NCBI RefSeq assembly: GCF_002870125.1
Contig: NZ_PNEO01000003.1
Location: 248,001 to 312,000 of the forward strand
Direction of reading: 5' to 3'
Length of the DNA: 64,000 nucleotides
Source of the DNA: Burkholderia sp. WAC0059
Lineage (GTDB): Bacteria; Pseudomonadota; Gammaproteobacteria; Burkholderiales; Burkholderiaceae
Shown here piece after piece: positions 18,306 through 29,602 of this stretch. Below the pieces are notes generated by a model. That model was not told the origin of the DNA and did no database searches. It was given only the letters and a program-made list of their open reading frames with translations. The first letter of the stretch is position 1. Each line of letters opens with the position of its first letter. The position numbers were made by a program, and so were the translations under genes.

Positions 18306-19928
18306 TCAGCGCTTGAGCGCCGCGCGGGCGCGCGCGATCAGCGCCGCCGTGGACGAGTCGTGCGGCTTCACGTCGTGCGCCGGCGCGCCGAGGTCGGCCT
18401 CGACCACCTTGCCGAGCATCTTGCCGAGCTCGACGCCCCACTGGTCGAACGGATTGATGTTCCAGATCGACGCCTGAACCAGCACCTTGTGCTCGTAGAG
18501 CGCGATGAGCGCGCCGAGCGCGCGCGGCGTCAGCGCGTCGACGATGAGCGTCGTGGTCGGGCGATTGCCGGGGAACATCAGGTGCGGCACGAGGTCGGGC
18601 CGGTCGGGGCCGGCCACCTTGCGCGCTTCCTCTTCCGTGCGGCCGAGCATCAGCGCCTCGCTCTGCGCGAAGCAGTTCGCGAGCAGCTTCGGATGATGGC
18701 TCGCGAGCGGATGCTCGGGCGTGAGCACGGCGACGAAGTCGATCGGCACGAGCGTCGGCCCCTGGTGCAGCATCTGGAAGAACGCGTGCTGGCCGTTCGT
18801 GCCGGGCTCGCCCCAGGTCACGGCCGAGGTCGGGTAGTCGACGAGCGCGCCGTCGAGCCGCGCCGACTTGCCGTTGCTCTCCATTTCGAGCTGCTGGAGG
18901 TAGGCGGGCAGGAAGTGCAGCGCCTCCGAGTACGGCGCGACGAGGTAGCTCTGCGCGCCGAAGAAGTTCCGGTACCAGAGGCCGATCAGGCCGAGCAGCA
19001 CGGGCAGGTTGCGCCCGAGCGGCGCGTCGCGGAAGTGCCGGTCCATCTCGCGCGCGCCCGCGAGCAGTTCGTCGAACTGCGCCGGGCCGACCGCGATCAT
19101 GATCGACAGGCCGACCGCCGACCAGAGCGAGTAGCGGCCGCCGACCCAGTCCCACATCTCGAACACGTTCTCGCGCGCGATACCGAATTTGACGACCTCG
19201 GCCGGGTTCGCCGACACGCCGACGAAGTGGCGCGCGAGACCGCTTTCGGGGCAACCGTTCTGCACGAACCAGTCGCGCAGCGAGCGCGCGTTGGTCATCG
19301 TTTCGAGCGTCGTGAAGGTCTTCGACACGATGATCGCGAGCGTTTCCTCGGGATCGATCTGCTGGATCACGCGATAGAGATCGGCGCCGTCGACGTTCGA
19401 GACGAAATGCGTGCTCAGGTCCGGCGTCGCGACGTGGGCGAGGGCATGGACGGCCATCTTCGGCCCGAGGTCCGAGCCGCCGATGCCGATGTTCACCACG
19501 TGGCGAATCCGCTTGCCGCTGTAGCCGGTCCACGCGCCGCCGCGCACGGCCTCGGCGAACGCGGCCATCTTCGCGCGCTCCGCCACGACCTCGGCATGGA
19601 ACGGCGCGTCCGGAGCGCTTGCGCGCAACGCCGTGTGCAGCGCCGCGCGCTGTTCCGTCGGGTTGACGATCTCGCCGGCGAACATCGCGTCGCGCTTCGC
19701 CTCGACGCCGGCCTCGCGCGCGAGCTGGACGAGCAACTGCAGCGTGGCGTCGGTGATGCGGTTCTTCGAGAAATCGGCGGCGAGGCCCGCGCCCGAGAGC
19801 GTGAAGCGCTCGGCGCGCGTCGGCGCGGGATCGTTGGCGGGATCGAACCAGTCGCGCAGCCGCGCATCGCGGATCTGTTCGTAGTGCGCCTGTAGCGCGG
19901 ACCAGGCAGGGAGCGAATTCAGCGTCAT
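18306..19928 (-). CDS. pgi: Glucose-6-phosphate isomerase
   Basis: 540 residues from the ATG at 19928 ([16 protein letters not shown]). Family signatures include [73 protein letters not shown] with its catalytic Glu, and the C-terminal signature [17 protein letters not shown]. It interconverts glucose-6-phosphate and fructose-6-phosphate in the cytosol. The upstream extension of the open frame lies in intergenic DNA and is not used. Confidence 0.95.
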   Translation of the reverse strand: MTLNSLPAWSALQAHYEQIRDARLRDWFDPANDPAPTRAERFTLSGAGLAADFSKNRITDATLQLLVQLAREAGVEAKRDAMFAGEIVNPTEQRAALHTALRASAPDAPFHAEVVAERAKMAAFAEAVRGGAWTGYSGKRIRHVVNIGIGGSDLGPKMAVHALAHVATPDLSTHFVSNVDGADLYRVIQQIDPEETLAIIVSKTFTTLETMTNARSLRDWFVQNGCPESGLARHFVGVSANPAEVVKFGIARENVFEMWDWVGGRYSLWSAVGLSIMIAVGPAQFDELLAGAREMDRHFRDAPLGRNLPVLLGLIGLWYRNFFGAQSYLVAPYSEALHFLPAYLQQLEMESNGKSARLDGALVDYPTSAVTWGEPGTNGQHAFFQMLHQGPTLVPIDFVAVLTPEHPLASHHPKLLANCFAQSEALMLGRTEEEARKVAGPDRPDLVPHLMFPGNRPTTTLIVDALTPRALGALIALYEHKVLVQASIWNINPFDQWGVELGKMLGKVVEADLGAPAHDVKPHDSSTAALIARARAALKR

Positions 19929-20255
19929 AACGGCTCGTCTAACGATGGGCACGAAGGAATGGCGGCGCGCGGGACGGTCCGCCGGCAGGAAGGGCAACGC
20001 CGCGCGCCGCGGGGGCGACCAGGTCGGCAAGACTCGACGGCCCGTGGCGCGTTGCAATGAGTATAGCGGGGGCGCCGCGACACGCGCAGGCTTGCGCGCA
20101 GCCGCGTTTTATGCAGGGCGGCCGTGGCGCGGCGGGTTTTCGGCCGTCGCGATGCGACGGCGTGCGAATTTTGCCGACGAGTTGCGCGCGCCTCGAACCG
20201 CACTCGGGCGAGCCGCACGGCGCGTGCCCGATTCGCGCGAGGCCGCGGCGGCGCG
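19929..20255. other. Intergenic region between pgi and the NAD(P)HX repair gene
   Basis: 327 bases, very G/C-rich. I find no gene. A TATACT hexamer on the minus strand near 20058-20063 could be part of a pgi promoter, but no matching -35 element is evident. Confidence 0.4.
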
Positions 20256-21842
20256 TCAGCCCCGGCGCGGATAGAACCGCTCGTTCAGCAGCCGGCGCAC
20301 GGCCGGCGCGAGCTCGCCGGCCGTCAGCCCGGCGGGACCGTTGCCCGCGTCGCAGAGCGTTTCGGCGGCGAGGCCGTGGAGATACGCGCCGGCCAGCGCG
20401 GCTTCGAACGGCGGCATGCGCTGCGCGAGCAGCGCGCCGATCAGGCCGCCGAGCACGTCGCCGGTGCCACCCGTCGCGAGTCCCGCGTTGCCGGTCGGGT
20501 TGACCGCGAGTCGCCCGTCCGGCGCGGCGATCACGGTGCCGCTGCCCTTGAGCACGGCGATGGCGGAAAAACGCGAGGCGAGCGCGCGCGCGGCCGCGAG
20601 GCGATCGTGCTGCACCTCGCGCGTCCCGGTGCCGAGAAGCCGGGCGGCTTCGAGCGGATGCGGCGTGAGCACGCGCGGCGCGCCCGATGCCGCGACGCGC
20701 GCGGCGAAAGTCGCGTCGCCGGCGACGAGGTTCAGCGCGTCGGCGTCGAACAGCACGGGCAGATCGAGCGGCAGGATGCGGTCGAGCAGGTGCCGGGCCG
20801 TGTCGCGGCCGCCCATGCCGCAGCCGACCGCGAGCGCATCCATCGCGTCGAGCGGCAACCGGTCCGCCGCGTCGAGCATCAGCTCGGGATGCGGCGCGTC
20901 GTAGGCCGGCGCGCCGCTGCCGACGAACGCGACGTGCACCTTGCCCGCGCCCGCGTGGAGCGCGGCCCGCGCCGCGAGGATCGGCGCGCCGCACATGCCG
21001 GTGTCGCCGCCCACCACGGCAAGCGAGCCGAACGTGCCCTTGTGGGTCGAAAAATCGCGAGCGGGCAGATGCGGGGCGAACGAGGCGGGCGCGTTGAGGC
21101 GGGCGGCCGAAGGAACCCAGCCGGCGAGGCGGTCTTCGGCGAGGCCGATCGGCGCGACGGCCGTCCGGCCCGCGTGGTCGCGCCCGGCGCCCGTGAAGAG
21201 TCCCGGTTTGGCCGCGATGAACGTGACGGTATGGGTCGCGCGCACGGCCGGTCCGTCGCCGACGGCATTGCCCGTATCGCTGTCGAGGCCGCTCGGCACG
21301 TCGAGCGCGAGGACGCGCCCGCCCGCGCGAGCGTGGTCCGACAGGCGCTGCGCGAGCGCGGCGAATACGCCGTCGAGCGCGCGCGCGAGCCCGATGCCGA
21401 AGAGCCCGTCCACGAGCCAGCCGCCGGCGTCGAACGAGGTGGGCACGGTCGCGCGGATCGGCACGCCGGCCGCGCGCGCGGCGTCGAGCGCCCAGCGGGC
21501 GTCGTCGGGCTTGACCTCGACGGGCATGCAAACTTCGACGGCGATGCCGGCGCGATGGAGCTCGGTCGCGGCGACGAGCGCGTCGCCGCCGTTGTTGCCG
21601 GGGCCGGCGGCGAACCAGACCGGCCGGCCGGTTGCGGAGGTCGTGGCGTGCGCGGCCCGCTCGATCAGGAAGCGGGCCGCCGCGGCGCCGGCCCGGGCCA
21701 TCAGCGTGTGAGGCGGCAATGCCGCCATGGCCGCGCGTTCGCAGGTGCGTAGCTGTTCGACCGTGAGCAGCAGGAGCGGCCGGTCGCGCGGTTCGATCAG
21801 CGTCGTCGCGTCGTCGGACAGGGAAAGGCGGGAGGCGGTCAT
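20256..21842 (-). CDS. nnr: Bifunctional NAD(P)H-hydrate epimerase / ADP-dependent dehydratase
   Basis: 528 residues in two domains. The YjeF-N epimerase domain (about 25-235) has AAGPGNNGGDALVAA and LALDVPSGLDSDTG. The ribokinase-like dehydratase domain (about 245-520) has GTFGSLAVVGGD, VLTPHPLEAARLL and NPTGNAGLATGGTGDVLGG. Together they repair the damaged hydrated forms of NADH and NADPH: the epimerase interconverts R and S forms and the dehydratase restores the S form using ADP. Fused architecture is the bacterial norm. Confidence 0.93.
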   Translation of the reverse strand: MTASRLSLSDDATTLIEPRDRPLLLLTVEQLRTCERAAMAALPPHTLMARAGAAAARFLIERAAHATTSATGRPVWFAAGPGNNGGDALVAATELHRAGIAVEVCMPVEVKPDDARWALDAARAAGVPIRATVPTSFDAGGWLVDGLFGIGLARALDGVFAALAQRLSDHARAGGRVLALDVPSGLDSDTGNAVGDGPAVRATHTVTFIAAKPGLFTGAGRDHAGRTAVAPIGLAEDRLAGWVPSAARLNAPASFAPHLPARDFSTHKGTFGSLAVVGGDTGMCGAPILAARAALHAGAGKVHVAFVGSGAPAYDAPHPELMLDAADRLPLDAMDALAVGCGMGGRDTARHLLDRILPLDLPVLFDADALNLVAGDATFAARVAASGAPRVLTPHPLEAARLLGTGTREVQHDRLAAARALASRFSAIAVLKGSGTVIAAPDGRLAVNPTGNAGLATGGTGDVLGGLIGALLAQRMPPFEAALAGAYLHGLAAETLCDAGNGPAGLTAGELAPAVRRLLNERFYPRRG

Positions 21843-22026
21843 GGCGGCGGATCGCGAATGGGGAGATGGAGCGGGTCGACAGCCACAACGATACCCGAGC
21901 GGGCGTCGCGCGGCACGCGCCGCGCCAGAGCGGACTCCCGGCGAGTGCCCGGTAACGCCGCCGTTATCCTGTCCCCGTGCCCCTTGCCAGCCGCTAAGCC
22001 GCCGTCACCTCTCGCCGTGCGCCGGA

Positions 22027-23328
22027 CTAGCGCTGCAGCCGGTCGGGCCGCAAGGCCGCGAGCGTGTCGTCGGGCAGGCTGGGCGCGACCCGGCCGATCA
22101 GCTCCGCGATCAGCCGGGCCGATCCAAGCGCCTGCGCCCAGCCGGCCGGGCCGTGCCCCGCGTTGATGAAAAGGCGCGGATGCACGGCGTTACCGACGAC
22201 CGGCAGACCGTCGGACGAGAGCAGCTTGACGCCTTCCCACGGCAGGGCCGCCGAAATCTTCGCGGCGCCCGGCACCCAGTCGCGCGAAGCCTCGCCGAGC
22301 AGGGCGAGGGCCTCTTCGGTCAGCGCGGGCGTCAGCGGCTTCGCGGTTTCCTTCGCGTTGAGCAGCACGGCGCCGCCCGCCATGCGCAGGCGGTGGTTCA
22401 TCTGCGTGATCGCGATCCGCTTGACGGCGTCGACGACGGTCGTGTGCGGCACGCATTCCTCGTGGGCGACGGGCGCGCTCAGCGTGTGCAGACGCACCGG
22501 ATACAGCGGCAGGCGCAGGCCGAGCGGCGCGACGAGCGGCAGCGTGCCCGTGCCGGCGGCCACGACGACGGCGTCGGCCGAGATCACGTCCACCTGTTTC
22601 GCGCGCGCCGACGCCGGTTCGCGCGGCACGAGTTCGACGGCCGCGCGCTGGCTTTCGAGGCGAATCGCGCTCACGGCCCGGCCGATCTGGAATTGCACGC
22701 CGCCCTCGGTATCGAGCAGTTGCTTCAGTTGCTTGACGAAGAGCGGGCAGTTCGCGACGCGGCCGGCATCGAACCGCACGCCGCCGGCGAACGGCGGCTC
22801 GGCCGGCACCGCGTGCTCGAAGGCCGCGCATTCGGCGGCGCCGAGCACGTGGTGCGGCACCTCGAAGCGGCGCAGCAGTTCGAGCGCAGGTTGGGTCAGG
22901 GACCACTCGTCGCTCGTGCGCACGAGATAGAGCAGGCCGTCGCGCTGTTCGTACTCGAGACGAAAGCGGCTCTCGACCTCCGCGAGCGCATCGCGCGCCG
23001 ACTCAACGAGCGGGCGCAGCAGCGCGTAACGCGCGGCGAAGGCCTCCGACGGCTGCAGCGCCGAGAGGCGCTTCACGAACGCGCGGGCCTCGCCGCCGAA
23101 ACCGGTCTTGCTGATGACGCCGCTGCTCGCCGAGCGGCCGCTGCGCATGAATGTCGGGCCGAACCACACGTCGAGCGGCGTGGGTAGAGCGATGCCGCTA
23201 TGGCCGTAGGTCGCGCCCTGCGCGACGGTGGCGTGGCGCTCGACCACGCAGACGCGGTGGCCGGCCGCGCGTAACTGATAGGCGGTGGCGACGCCGGCGA
23301 TTCCGCCGCCGATGACGATGACATCCAT
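22027..23328 (-). CDS. dadA: D-amino acid dehydrogenase, small subunit type
   Basis: 433 residues. The N-terminus MDVIVIGGGIAGVATAYQL is a Rossmann FAD-binding motif (GxGxxG), which fixes the start at 23328. Further DadA features are VVERHATVAQGATYGHSGI, VVVAAGTGTLPLVAPLGLRLPLYPVR and, near the C-terminus, SSDGLPVVGN and FINAGHGPAGWAQALGSARLIAELI. DadA oxidises D-amino acids, chiefly D-alanine, to keto acids and passes electrons to the respiratory chain at the inner membrane. No alanine racemase gene (dadX) is adjacent. It is divergent from purL. Confidence 0.88.
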   Translation of the reverse strand: MDVIVIGGGIAGVATAYQLRAAGHRVCVVERHATVAQGATYGHSGIALPTPLDVWFGPTFMRSGRSASSGVISKTGFGGEARAFVKRLSALQPSEAFAARYALLRPLVESARDALAEVESRFRLEYEQRDGLLYLVRTSDEWSLTQPALELLRRFEVPHHVLGAAECAAFEHAVPAEPPFAGGVRFDAGRVANCPLFVKQLKQLLDTEGGVQFQIGRAVSAIRLESQRAAVELVPREPASARAKQVDVISADAVVVAAGTGTLPLVAPLGLRLPLYPVRLHTLSAPVAHEECVPHTTVVDAVKRIAITQMNHRLRMAGGAVLLNAKETAKPLTPALTEEALALLGEASRDWVPGAAKISAALPWEGVKLLSSDGLPVVGNAVHPRLFINAGHGPAGWAQALGSARLIAELIGRVAPSLPDDTLAALRPDRLQR

Positions 23329-23630
23329 GACGATTCGATCAGCAGGCAAGGCGCGCAACGTCGCGCGCTGCCGTAGGTAGGACCCGGCGGACGGTGCGCG
23401 TGCGGGCGCGCCGGCCGGGCAAACGCCGAATGATAGCAGCCAAACGTCACGGCCTGTGGCGGCGTCCGTCGCCGGCCGCGGCAGGCCTTACAGGTTATAA
23501 TCGCGGTCTGTCTTTCGTCTCAGGTCGAGACCGGGCCGACGCCCCGCTGCTATCCGGCGCGACCGACGTCCGGCGCGGCCGATTGACGCAACTCTGGCAA
23601 CTCCGGCAACTCCGACGCAACGTCCAGTCC
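23329..23630 (+). promoter_or_regulatory. dadA-purL intergenic region with a purL -10 candidate
   Basis: 302 bases between divergent genes. A perfect TATAAT at 23496-23501 on the plus strand would give a leader of about 120 bases for purL. The region 17 bases further up is G/C-rich without a clear -35. Just before the gene (23590-23625) there are near-repeats of CTCCGGCAA. No small gene is seen. Confidence 0.4.
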
Positions 23631-26600
23631 ATGGCCCACTTCTCGTGTTTTCCCGGCGCTTCGGCCCTTTCCGATTTCCGTCAAACCCGCCTGCTCGAAA
23701 CGCTCGGGCGCATCGACGCGCAGATCGTCGGCGTGCGCGGCCAGTACCTGCATTTCGTCAGCGCGGAGCGCGCGCTGGCGGCGGAGGACGGCGCGAAGAT
23801 CGAGGCGCTGATGCACTACGGCACGCCGTTCGAGGCGCGTGAGGCGCGCGGCGGCACGGTCACGTTCCTCGTCGTGCCACGCTTCGGCACGGTGTCGCCG
23901 TGGGCCAGCAAGGCGACCGAGATCGTCCGGCACTGCGGGCTCGGACACGTGCGCCGCATCGAGCGCGGCATCGAATACACGGTGGTGCTGAAGGCCGGCC
24001 TGCTCGGCGGGAAGAAGACGCTTTCCGACGAAGCGCGCGCGGCGCTCGCCGCGGCGCTGCACGACCGCATGACCGAGAGCGTCGTCGATTCGCGCGACGC
24101 GGCGCGGCATCTGTTCGACGAGCTGCCGGCGCGGCCCATGCAGACCGTCGACGTGCTCGGCCGCGGCCGGGCCGCGCTCGAGGTGGCCAACGGCGAGCTG
24201 GGCCTCGCGCTGGCCGACGACGAGATCGACTACCTCGTCGATGCGTTCGCGAAGCTCGGGCGCAACCCGACCGACGTCGAGCTCATGATGTTCGCCCAGG
24301 CCAACAGCGAGCACTGCCGCCACAAGATCTTCAACGCGCAGTGGACCATCGACGGCGTCGCGCAGGACATGTCGCTGTTCCAGATGATCCGCAACACGGA
24401 AAAGCTCAGCCCGCAGGGCACGATCGTCGCGTACTCGGACAACTCCTCGATCATGGAAGGCGCGGTGGCCGAGCGCTGGTTTCCGCGCCGTGGCGCGAAT
24501 GCGGCGGCCGACGCGACCGGTCCGAAGGAAAAGTACGGCCGCCACACCGAGCTCACGCACACGCTGATGAAGGTGGAGACGCACAACCACCCGACCGCGA
24601 TCTCGCCGTTTCCGGGCGCGGCCACGGGCGCGGGCGGCGAAATCCGCGACGAGGGCGCGACGGGGCGCGGTGCGCGTCCGAAGGCTGGCCTGACCGGCTT
24701 CACGGTGTCCAATCTGGATCTGCCCGGCGCGCGCGAGGCGTGGGAAAACGCGCTCGACGCGGCCGTGCCGCCCGGGCAACGCAACCCGGCCGACGCCGCG
24801 CGCGCGCGGCCTTACGGCCGCCCCGACCGCATCGCCTCGCCGCTGCAGATCATGGTGGACGGCCCGCTCGGCGGCGCCGCGTTCAACAACGAGTTCGGCC
24901 GGCCGAATCTCGGCGGCTACTTCCGCGTGTACGAGCAGAACGTGGCCGGCACCGTGCGCGGCTATCACAAGCCGATCATGATCGCGGGCGGCATCGGCAA
25001 CATCAGCGCGCAGCACACGCACAAGCACGACCTGCCCGAAGGCTCGCTGCTGATCCAGATCGGCGGCCCCGGCATGCGCATCGGCATGGGCGGCGGCGCG
25101 GCCAGCTCGATGGCGACGGGCACGAACACGGCCGAGCTCGACTTCGACTCGGTGCAGCGCGGCAACCCGGAAATCGAGCGGCGCGCGCAGGAAGTCATCA
25201 ACGCCTGCTGGCAGCGCGGCGAGGCGAACCCCATCCTGAGCATCCACGACGTCGGCGCGGGCGGGCTCTCGAACGCGTTCCCCGAACTCGTCGACGGCGC
25301 CGGCAAGGGCGCGCGTTTCGAGCTGCGCAAGATCCAGCTCGAAGAGTCGGGGCTTTCGCCGCGCGAGATCTGGTCGAACGAGGCCCAGGAGCGCTACGTA
25401 TTGGCGATCGCGCCGGCCGACCTGGCCGAATTCGCGGCGATCAGCGCGCGCGAGCGCTGTCCGTTCGCCGTGGTCGGCGTCGCGACGGCCGAGCGCGAAC
25501 TGAAGCTCATCGACGCCGACGAGCGCGCGCTCGCGGCGAACGGCGGACATCAGCCCGTCGACATGCCGATGGACATCCTGCTCGGCAAGCCGCCGCGCAT
25601 GCATCGCGACGTCGCCCATGCGCGCACGGCGCTCGTTCCCGTCGACGTGACCGGGCTCGCGTTCGACGAAGTGGCGAAAAGCGTGCTGCGCCATCCGACG
25701 GTCGGCAGCAAGTCGTTTCTGATCACGATCGGCGACCGCTCGGTGGGCGGCACGAGCGTGCGCGACCAGATGGTCGGCCCGTGGCAGGTGCCCGTGGCCG
25801 ACTGTGCGATCACCGCGCTCGACTACGCGGGTTTCGCCGGCGAGGCGATGACGATGGCCGAGCGCACGCCGCTCGCCGTCATCGACGCGCCGGCTTCCGG
25901 CCGCATGGCCGTGGGCGAGGCGATCACGAACATCGCCGCGGCGCCGATCCGCTCGCTCGACAAACTCAAGCTCTCGGCCAACTGGATGGCCGCCTGCGGC
26001 GCGCCCGGCGAGGACGCCGCGCTTTTCGACACGGTAAAGGCGATCGGCATGGAGCTGTGCCCGGCGCTCGGCATCGGCATTCCGGTCGGCAAGGATTCGC
26101 TCTCGATGCGCACGCGCTGGCAGGATGACGGCGTCGCGAAGGAGGTCGTCGCGCCCGTTTCGCTGATCATCTCGGCGTTCGCCCCCGTCGAAGACGTGCG
26201 CCGTCACCTGACGCCGCAACTGCGCCGCGTCGACGAGGCCGGCGAGGCCGGCAATCCGGTCCTCATCGCCATCGACCTCGGCCGCGGCCGCAACCGGCTC
26301 GGCGGCAGCATTCTCGCGCAGGTCACGCAACAGGTCGGCGACGCCGTGCCCGACGTCGACGACCCCGCCGACCTCAAGCGCTTCTTCGACGCGATCCAGG
26401 CGCTGAACGCGGCCGGCCGGCTGCTCGCTTATCACGACCGCTCGGACGGCGGCCTGTGGGCGACCGTCTGCGAGATGGCGTTCGCGGGCCACGTCGGCGT
26501 GTCGCTGAACGTGGACATGCTCACGCTCGACGCCAATCATGAATTCGATTACGGCGATGCCAAGGACTGGGCGAAGCAGACGAGCGGCCGCCGCGACGAC

Positions 26601-27746
26601 CGCACGATCCGCACGCTCTTCTCGGAAGAGCTCGGCGCCGTGATCCAGGTGCGCGCGAGCGAGCGCGACGCGGTGCTCGGCGTGCTGCGCGAGCATGGGC
26701 TTTCGGCCTGCTCGCACGTGATCGGCCAGCTCAATCCGCGCGACACGATCGAAATCTACCGCGACGCGAAGAAGATCTACGAAGCGCCGCGCGCCGAGCT
26801 GCAACGGACCTGGAGCGAGGTGAGCTGGCGCCTCGCGCGGCTGCGCGACAACCCGGCCTGCGCGGACGCCGAATACGACGCGCTGCTCGACGCCGCCGAT
26901 CCCGGCATGACGCCGCATCTGGGCTTCGATCCGGCCGAGGACGTCGCCGCGCCGTTCATCGCGACGGGTGCCCGGCCGCGCGTCGCGATCCTGCGCGAGC
27001 AGGGCGTGAACTCGCACCTCGAAACGGCGTACGCGTTCGATCGCGCCGGCTTCGACGCGCACGACGTGCACATGAGCGACCTGCTCGAAGGCCGCGCGAC
27101 GCTCGCGGACTTCGCGGGCGCCGTGGCATGCGGCGGCTTCTCGTACGGCGACGTGCTCGGCGCGGGCGAAGGCTGGGCCAAGACGATCCGCTTCAACGCG
27201 AAGCTGGCCGACCTGTTCGCGGCGTTTTTCGCGCGCGGCGACACGTTCGCGCTTGGCATCTGCAACGGCTGCCAGATGCTGTCGAGCCTCGCCTCGATGA
27301 TCCCGGGCGCCGACGCCTGGCCGAAGTTCACGCGTAACAAGTCCGAGCAGTTCGAGGCGCGCTTTTCGCTCGTTGAAGTGCAGGCCTCGCCGTCGATCTT
27401 CTTCGCCGGCATGGAAGGCTCGCGCATTCCGGTGGCCGTCGCGCACGGCGAGGGCTATGCCGACTTCTCGCAGCAGGGCGACGCTTCGCGCGTCGCCGTG
27501 GCGATGCGCTACGTCGATCATCGCGGCGAGGCGACCGAGCGTTATCCGTTCAACCCGAACGGCTCGCCCGGCGGCATCACGTCGGTCACGACGCCGGACG
27601 GCCGCTTCACCGTGTTGATGCCGCACACCGAGCGCGTGCATCGCACGGTGCAGATGAGCTGGCACCCCGAAGGCTGGCGCCGCGACGGCGACGACGCGAG
27701 CCCGTGGATGCGCGTGTTCCGCAACGCGCGTCGCTGGGTGGAGTGA
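23631..27746 (+). CDS. purL: Phosphoribosylformylglycinamidine synthase (FGAM synthetase)
   Basis: 1371 residues, the large single-chain type of Gram-negative bacteria. The chosen start gives [22 protein letters not shown]. The FGAM synthase domains carry [39 protein letters not shown] and [20 protein letters not shown]. The C-terminal glutaminase domain has the nucleophile in [10 protein letters not shown] (Cys about 1211) and the His/Glu pair in MSWHPEGW. It catalyses the fourth step of de novo purine synthesis, turning FGAR, ATP and glutamine into FGAM. It is a single gene ended by a strong shared terminator. Confidence 0.96.
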   Translation: MAHFSCFPGASALSDFRQTRLLETLGRIDAQIVGVRGQYLHFVSAERALAAEDGAKIEALMHYGTPFEAREARGGTVTFLVVPRFGTVSPWASKATEIVRHCGLGHVRRIERGIEYTVVLKAGLLGGKKTLSDEARAALAAALHDRMTESVVDSRDAARHLFDELPARPMQTVDVLGRGRAALEVANGELGLALADDEIDYLVDAFAKLGRNPTDVELMMFAQANSEHCRHKIFNAQWTIDGVAQDMSLFQMIRNTEKLSPQGTIVAYSDNSSIMEGAVAERWFPRRGANAAADATGPKEKYGRHTELTHTLMKVETHNHPTAISPFPGAATGAGGEIRDEGATGRGARPKAGLTGFTVSNLDLPGAREAWENALDAAVPPGQRNPADAARARPYGRPDRIASPLQIMVDGPLGGAAFNNEFGRPNLGGYFRVYEQNVAGTVRGYHKPIMIAGGIGNISAQHTHKHDLPEGSLLIQIGGPGMRIGMGGGAASSMATGTNTAELDFDSVQRGNPEIERRAQEVINACWQRGEANPILSIHDVGAGGLSNAFPELVDGAGKGARFELRKIQLEESGLSPREIWSNEAQERYVLAIAPADLAEFAAISARERCPFAVVGVATAERELKLIDADERALAANGGHQPVDMPMDILLGKPPRMHRDVAHARTALVPVDVTGLAFDEVAKSVLRHPTVGSKSFLITIGDRSVGGTSVRDQMVGPWQVPVADCAITALDYAGFAGEAMTMAERTPLAVIDAPASGRMAVGEAITNIAAAPIRSLDKLKLSANWMAACGAPGEDAALFDTVKAIGMELCPALGIGIPVGKDSLSMRTRWQDDGVAKEVVAPVSLIISAFAPVEDVRRHLTPQLRRVDEAGEAGNPVLIAIDLGRGRNRLGGSILAQVTQQVGDAVPDVDDPADLKRFFDAIQALNAAGRLLAYHDRSDGGLWATVCEMAFAGHVGVSLNVDMLTLDANHEFDYGDAKDWAKQTSGRRDDRTIRTLFSEELGAVIQVRASERDAVLGVLREHGLSACSHVIGQLNPRDTIEIYRDAKKIYEAPRAELQRTWSEVSWRLARLRDNPACADAEYDALLDAADPGMTPHLGFDPAEDVAAPFIATGARPRVAILREQGVNSHLETAYAFDRAGFDAHDVHMSDLLEGRATLADFAGAVACGGFSYGDVLGAGEGWAKTIRFNAKLADLFAAFFARGDTFALGICNGCQMLSSLASMIPGADAWPKFTRNKSEQFEARFSLVEVQASPSIFFAGMEGSRIPVAVAHGEGYADFSQQGDASRVAVAMRYVDHRGEATERYPFNPNGSPGGITSVTTPDGRFTVLMPHTERVHRTVQMSWHPEGWRRDGDDASPWMRVFRNARRWVE

Positions 27747-27801
27747 CGCAACGGTCCCGTTGTTGCGCTTGCCTACGGTTGCGTTTGCCTGCCGCGAGCC
27801 G

Positions 27802-27835
27802 AACGAAAAAGCCGCCCGAGGGCGGCTTTTTCGTT
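27802..27835. terminator. Bidirectional rho-independent terminator between purL and the convergent isomerase gene
   Basis: A perfect 16-pair inverted repeat (AACGAAAAAGCCGCCC and its complement) with a 2-base spacer. Five-T runs lie on both strands, so it can end both purL and the minus-strand prolyl isomerase gene. Confidence 0.9.
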
Positions 27836-27856
27836 GTCCGGCGTTAGCCCAGGGCG

Positions 27857-28636
27857 TTACTGGATCTTCGCCTGCTTGCTGAGGTTTTCCTCGAACGCCT
27901 GCAGCTTTTCCTGCTCGATCTGCTGGACGATCTGCGCGCGCACCTGGCTGAGCGGCGGCGGCGTGATCGGGCGGATGTCGTCGACGCGAATGATGTGCCA
28001 GCCGAACTGCGTGTGCACCGGCGTATCGGTCATCTGGCCTTTCTGGAGTTTTTCGGCCGCGGCCGCGAATTCCGGCACGTAGGCGCGCGGATCGGACCAG
28101 TCGAGGTCGCCGCCGTTCTTGGCCGAGCCCGGGTCCTGCGAATACTGCTTCGCGAGATCTTCGAAGCTCGCGCCGGCCTTGATCTTCGCGATCAGTTGCT
28201 GCGCCTGCTGCTCGCTGTTCACGAGGATGTGGTGCAGGTGGTATTCGTTGCCGCTCTGGGCCTTCGCGAGCTGCTCGTAGCGGGCCTGAATTTCGGCGTC
28301 GGTCGGCTGGTTCTCTTTCACGAATTCGTCGATCATCGCGCGCAGCACGACGGCCTGATCGGCGAGGGCGACCTGCGCCTGCACGTCGGGATGCGTCGGC
28401 ACACCGCGGCGAATCGCTTCCTGCATCAGGATTTCGCGGTTCACGAGTTCCTGGCGCACGGCGGCCTCGAGCTGCGGCGTGTCCTGCTGGCCCTGCTGGA
28501 CGAGCTGGGCGACGAGGGCATCGGCGCGGGACTTGGGGATCGGGGTGCCGTTCACGACGGCGATGTTCTGTGCGAAGGCGGGAGCGGCCACGAACGCAGC
28601 CAGCAGTACCCAGGGACGGGTTTTTTTCAGGGTCAT
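27857..28636 (-). CDS. Periplasmic parvulin-type peptidyl-prolyl isomerase
   Basis: 259 residues. A clear signal peptide is cleaved after PAFA. A short N-terminal chaperone helix region (VVNGTPIPKSRADALVAQL) is followed by a parvulin domain (EYHLHHILVNSE, GGDLDWSDPRAYVPEFA, QFGWHIIRVDDIRP). The Lys/Gln-rich C-terminus is helical. It should assist folding of exported proteins, like PpiC/PrsA-type chaperones. It is the last gene of a minus-strand run with bolA-like, yciB and msrB, 29 bases after the BolA-like gene. Confidence 0.9.
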   Translation of the reverse strand: MTLKKTRPWVLLAAFVAAPAFAQNIAVVNGTPIPKSRADALVAQLVQQGQQDTPQLEAAVRQELVNREILMQEAIRRGVPTHPDVQAQVALADQAVVLRAMIDEFVKENQPTDAEIQARYEQLAKAQSGNEYHLHHILVNSEQQAQQLIAKIKAGASFEDLAKQYSQDPGSAKNGGDLDWSDPRAYVPEFAAAAEKLQKGQMTDTPVHTQFGWHIIRVDDIRPITPPPLSQVRAQIVQQIEQEKLQAFEENLSKQAKIQ

Positions 28637-28665
28637 CGAAAAGTCCTAAGGAGCGACTAAATAGG

Positions 28666-29001
28666 CTACCGATGCAGCGAGGCGGTTTCTTCTGGCGTCA
28701 AGGCCGTGATCGCGAGCGCGTGGATGCCGGACTGCATGGCTTCGGCCAGCGCATCATACACCATGCGATGGCGCGCCACGCGGCTCGCCCCGGCGAACGC
28801 CGGCGCCACGACGACGACGCTGTAATGGCCGCCCGAGGCGGCGCCGGCATGGCCGGCGTGCTGCGCGCTGTCGTCGCCGACCTCGATCGAAACGACGGGC
28901 GCGAGCGCCTCGGCGAGGCGCGCCTCGATGAGCGCGACGCGCGCGGCGGCATCGGCCGCGAGGAACGCCTGCGCGAACGCCCGGGACGGCGCGCCGGTCA
29001 T
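28666..29001 (-). CDS. BolA family protein
   Basis: 111 residues of the BolA/IbaG fold: [24 protein letters not shown], then the conserved [28 protein letters not shown] and [13 protein letters not shown]. BolA-like proteins partner with monothiol glutaredoxins in iron-sulfur metabolism and can influence cell shape and envelope genes. The ATG at 29001 overlaps the yciB stop as ATGA. A His-Ala-Gly-rich insertion ([14 protein letters not shown]) lies just before the conserved strand. Confidence 0.88.
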   Translation of the reverse strand: MTGAPSRAFAQAFLAADAAARVALIEARLAEALAPVVSIEVGDDSAQHAGHAGAASGGHYSVVVVAPAFAGASRVARHRMVYDALAEAMQSGIHALAITALTPEETASLHR

Positions 29002-29531
29002 TCTTCTTCCTTCATGTAGCGCGCGAGCCAGAGGCTCTGGCCGACGATGAACACGACGAGCAGGCCCGTCGCGCCGAACAGCTTGAAGTCGACCCACGCG
29101 TCGGTCGAGAAGTGGTAGGCGACGAACAGGTTGACGAAGCCGAGCAGCACGAAAAAGATCGCCCAGACCACGTTCAACTGCCCCCAGACGCGCTGCGGCA
29201 GCACGATCTGCTTGCCCATCATCGCCTCGATGAGGTTCTTGCCGAAGCCGAGCTGCGAGGCGATCAGCGCGACCGAGAACGCCCAGTAGAGCACGGTCGG
29301 CTTCCACTTGATGAAGGTTTCGTCGTGCAGCACGAGCGTCGCGCCGCCGAACACCGTGACGATGGCGAGGCTCACCCAGAGCATCGGGTCCACCTTGCGA
29401 TGGCGGAACGCGACCCACGCGATCTGCACGAGCGTCGCGACGATCGCAACGGCCGTTGCGGTGAAGATGCCCCACAGCTTGAACGCGACGAAAAACAGGA
29501 GGATAGGGAACAGATCGAACAGAAATTTCAT
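28998..29531 (-). CDS. yciB: Inner-membrane septation protein YciB (IspZ family)
   Basis: 177 residues with about five transmembrane helices. The N-terminus [20 protein letters not shown] and the segment [17 protein letters not shown] are diagnostic of the YciB/intracellular septation protein A family, whose members influence envelope synthesis and division. The start at 29531 is fixed by this N-terminus. The gene overlaps the BolA-like gene by 4 bases. Confidence 0.92.
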   Translation of the reverse strand: MKFLFDLFPILLFFVAFKLWGIFTATAVAIVATLVQIAWVAFRHRKVDPMLWVSLAIVTVFGGATLVLHDETFIKWKPTVLYWAFSVALIASQLGFGKNLIEAMMGKQIVLPQRVWGQLNVVWAIFFVLLGFVNLFVAYHFSTDAWVDFKLFGATGLLVVFIVGQSLWLARYMKEEE

Positions 29532-29602
29532 TATCGGCCTGGGGAGTCCGGAAAAAGGGGGGCGCGGCGGCCGCGCGGAACCACGCCGCGCCGGCCCCGC
29601 GC

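Noticed and set aside
23550..27665. Very long open frame on the minus strand across purL
   Set aside because: It is the antisense shadow of a 1371-codon gene with strong G/C third positions; the product is Arg/His/Asp-rich and resembles nothing.
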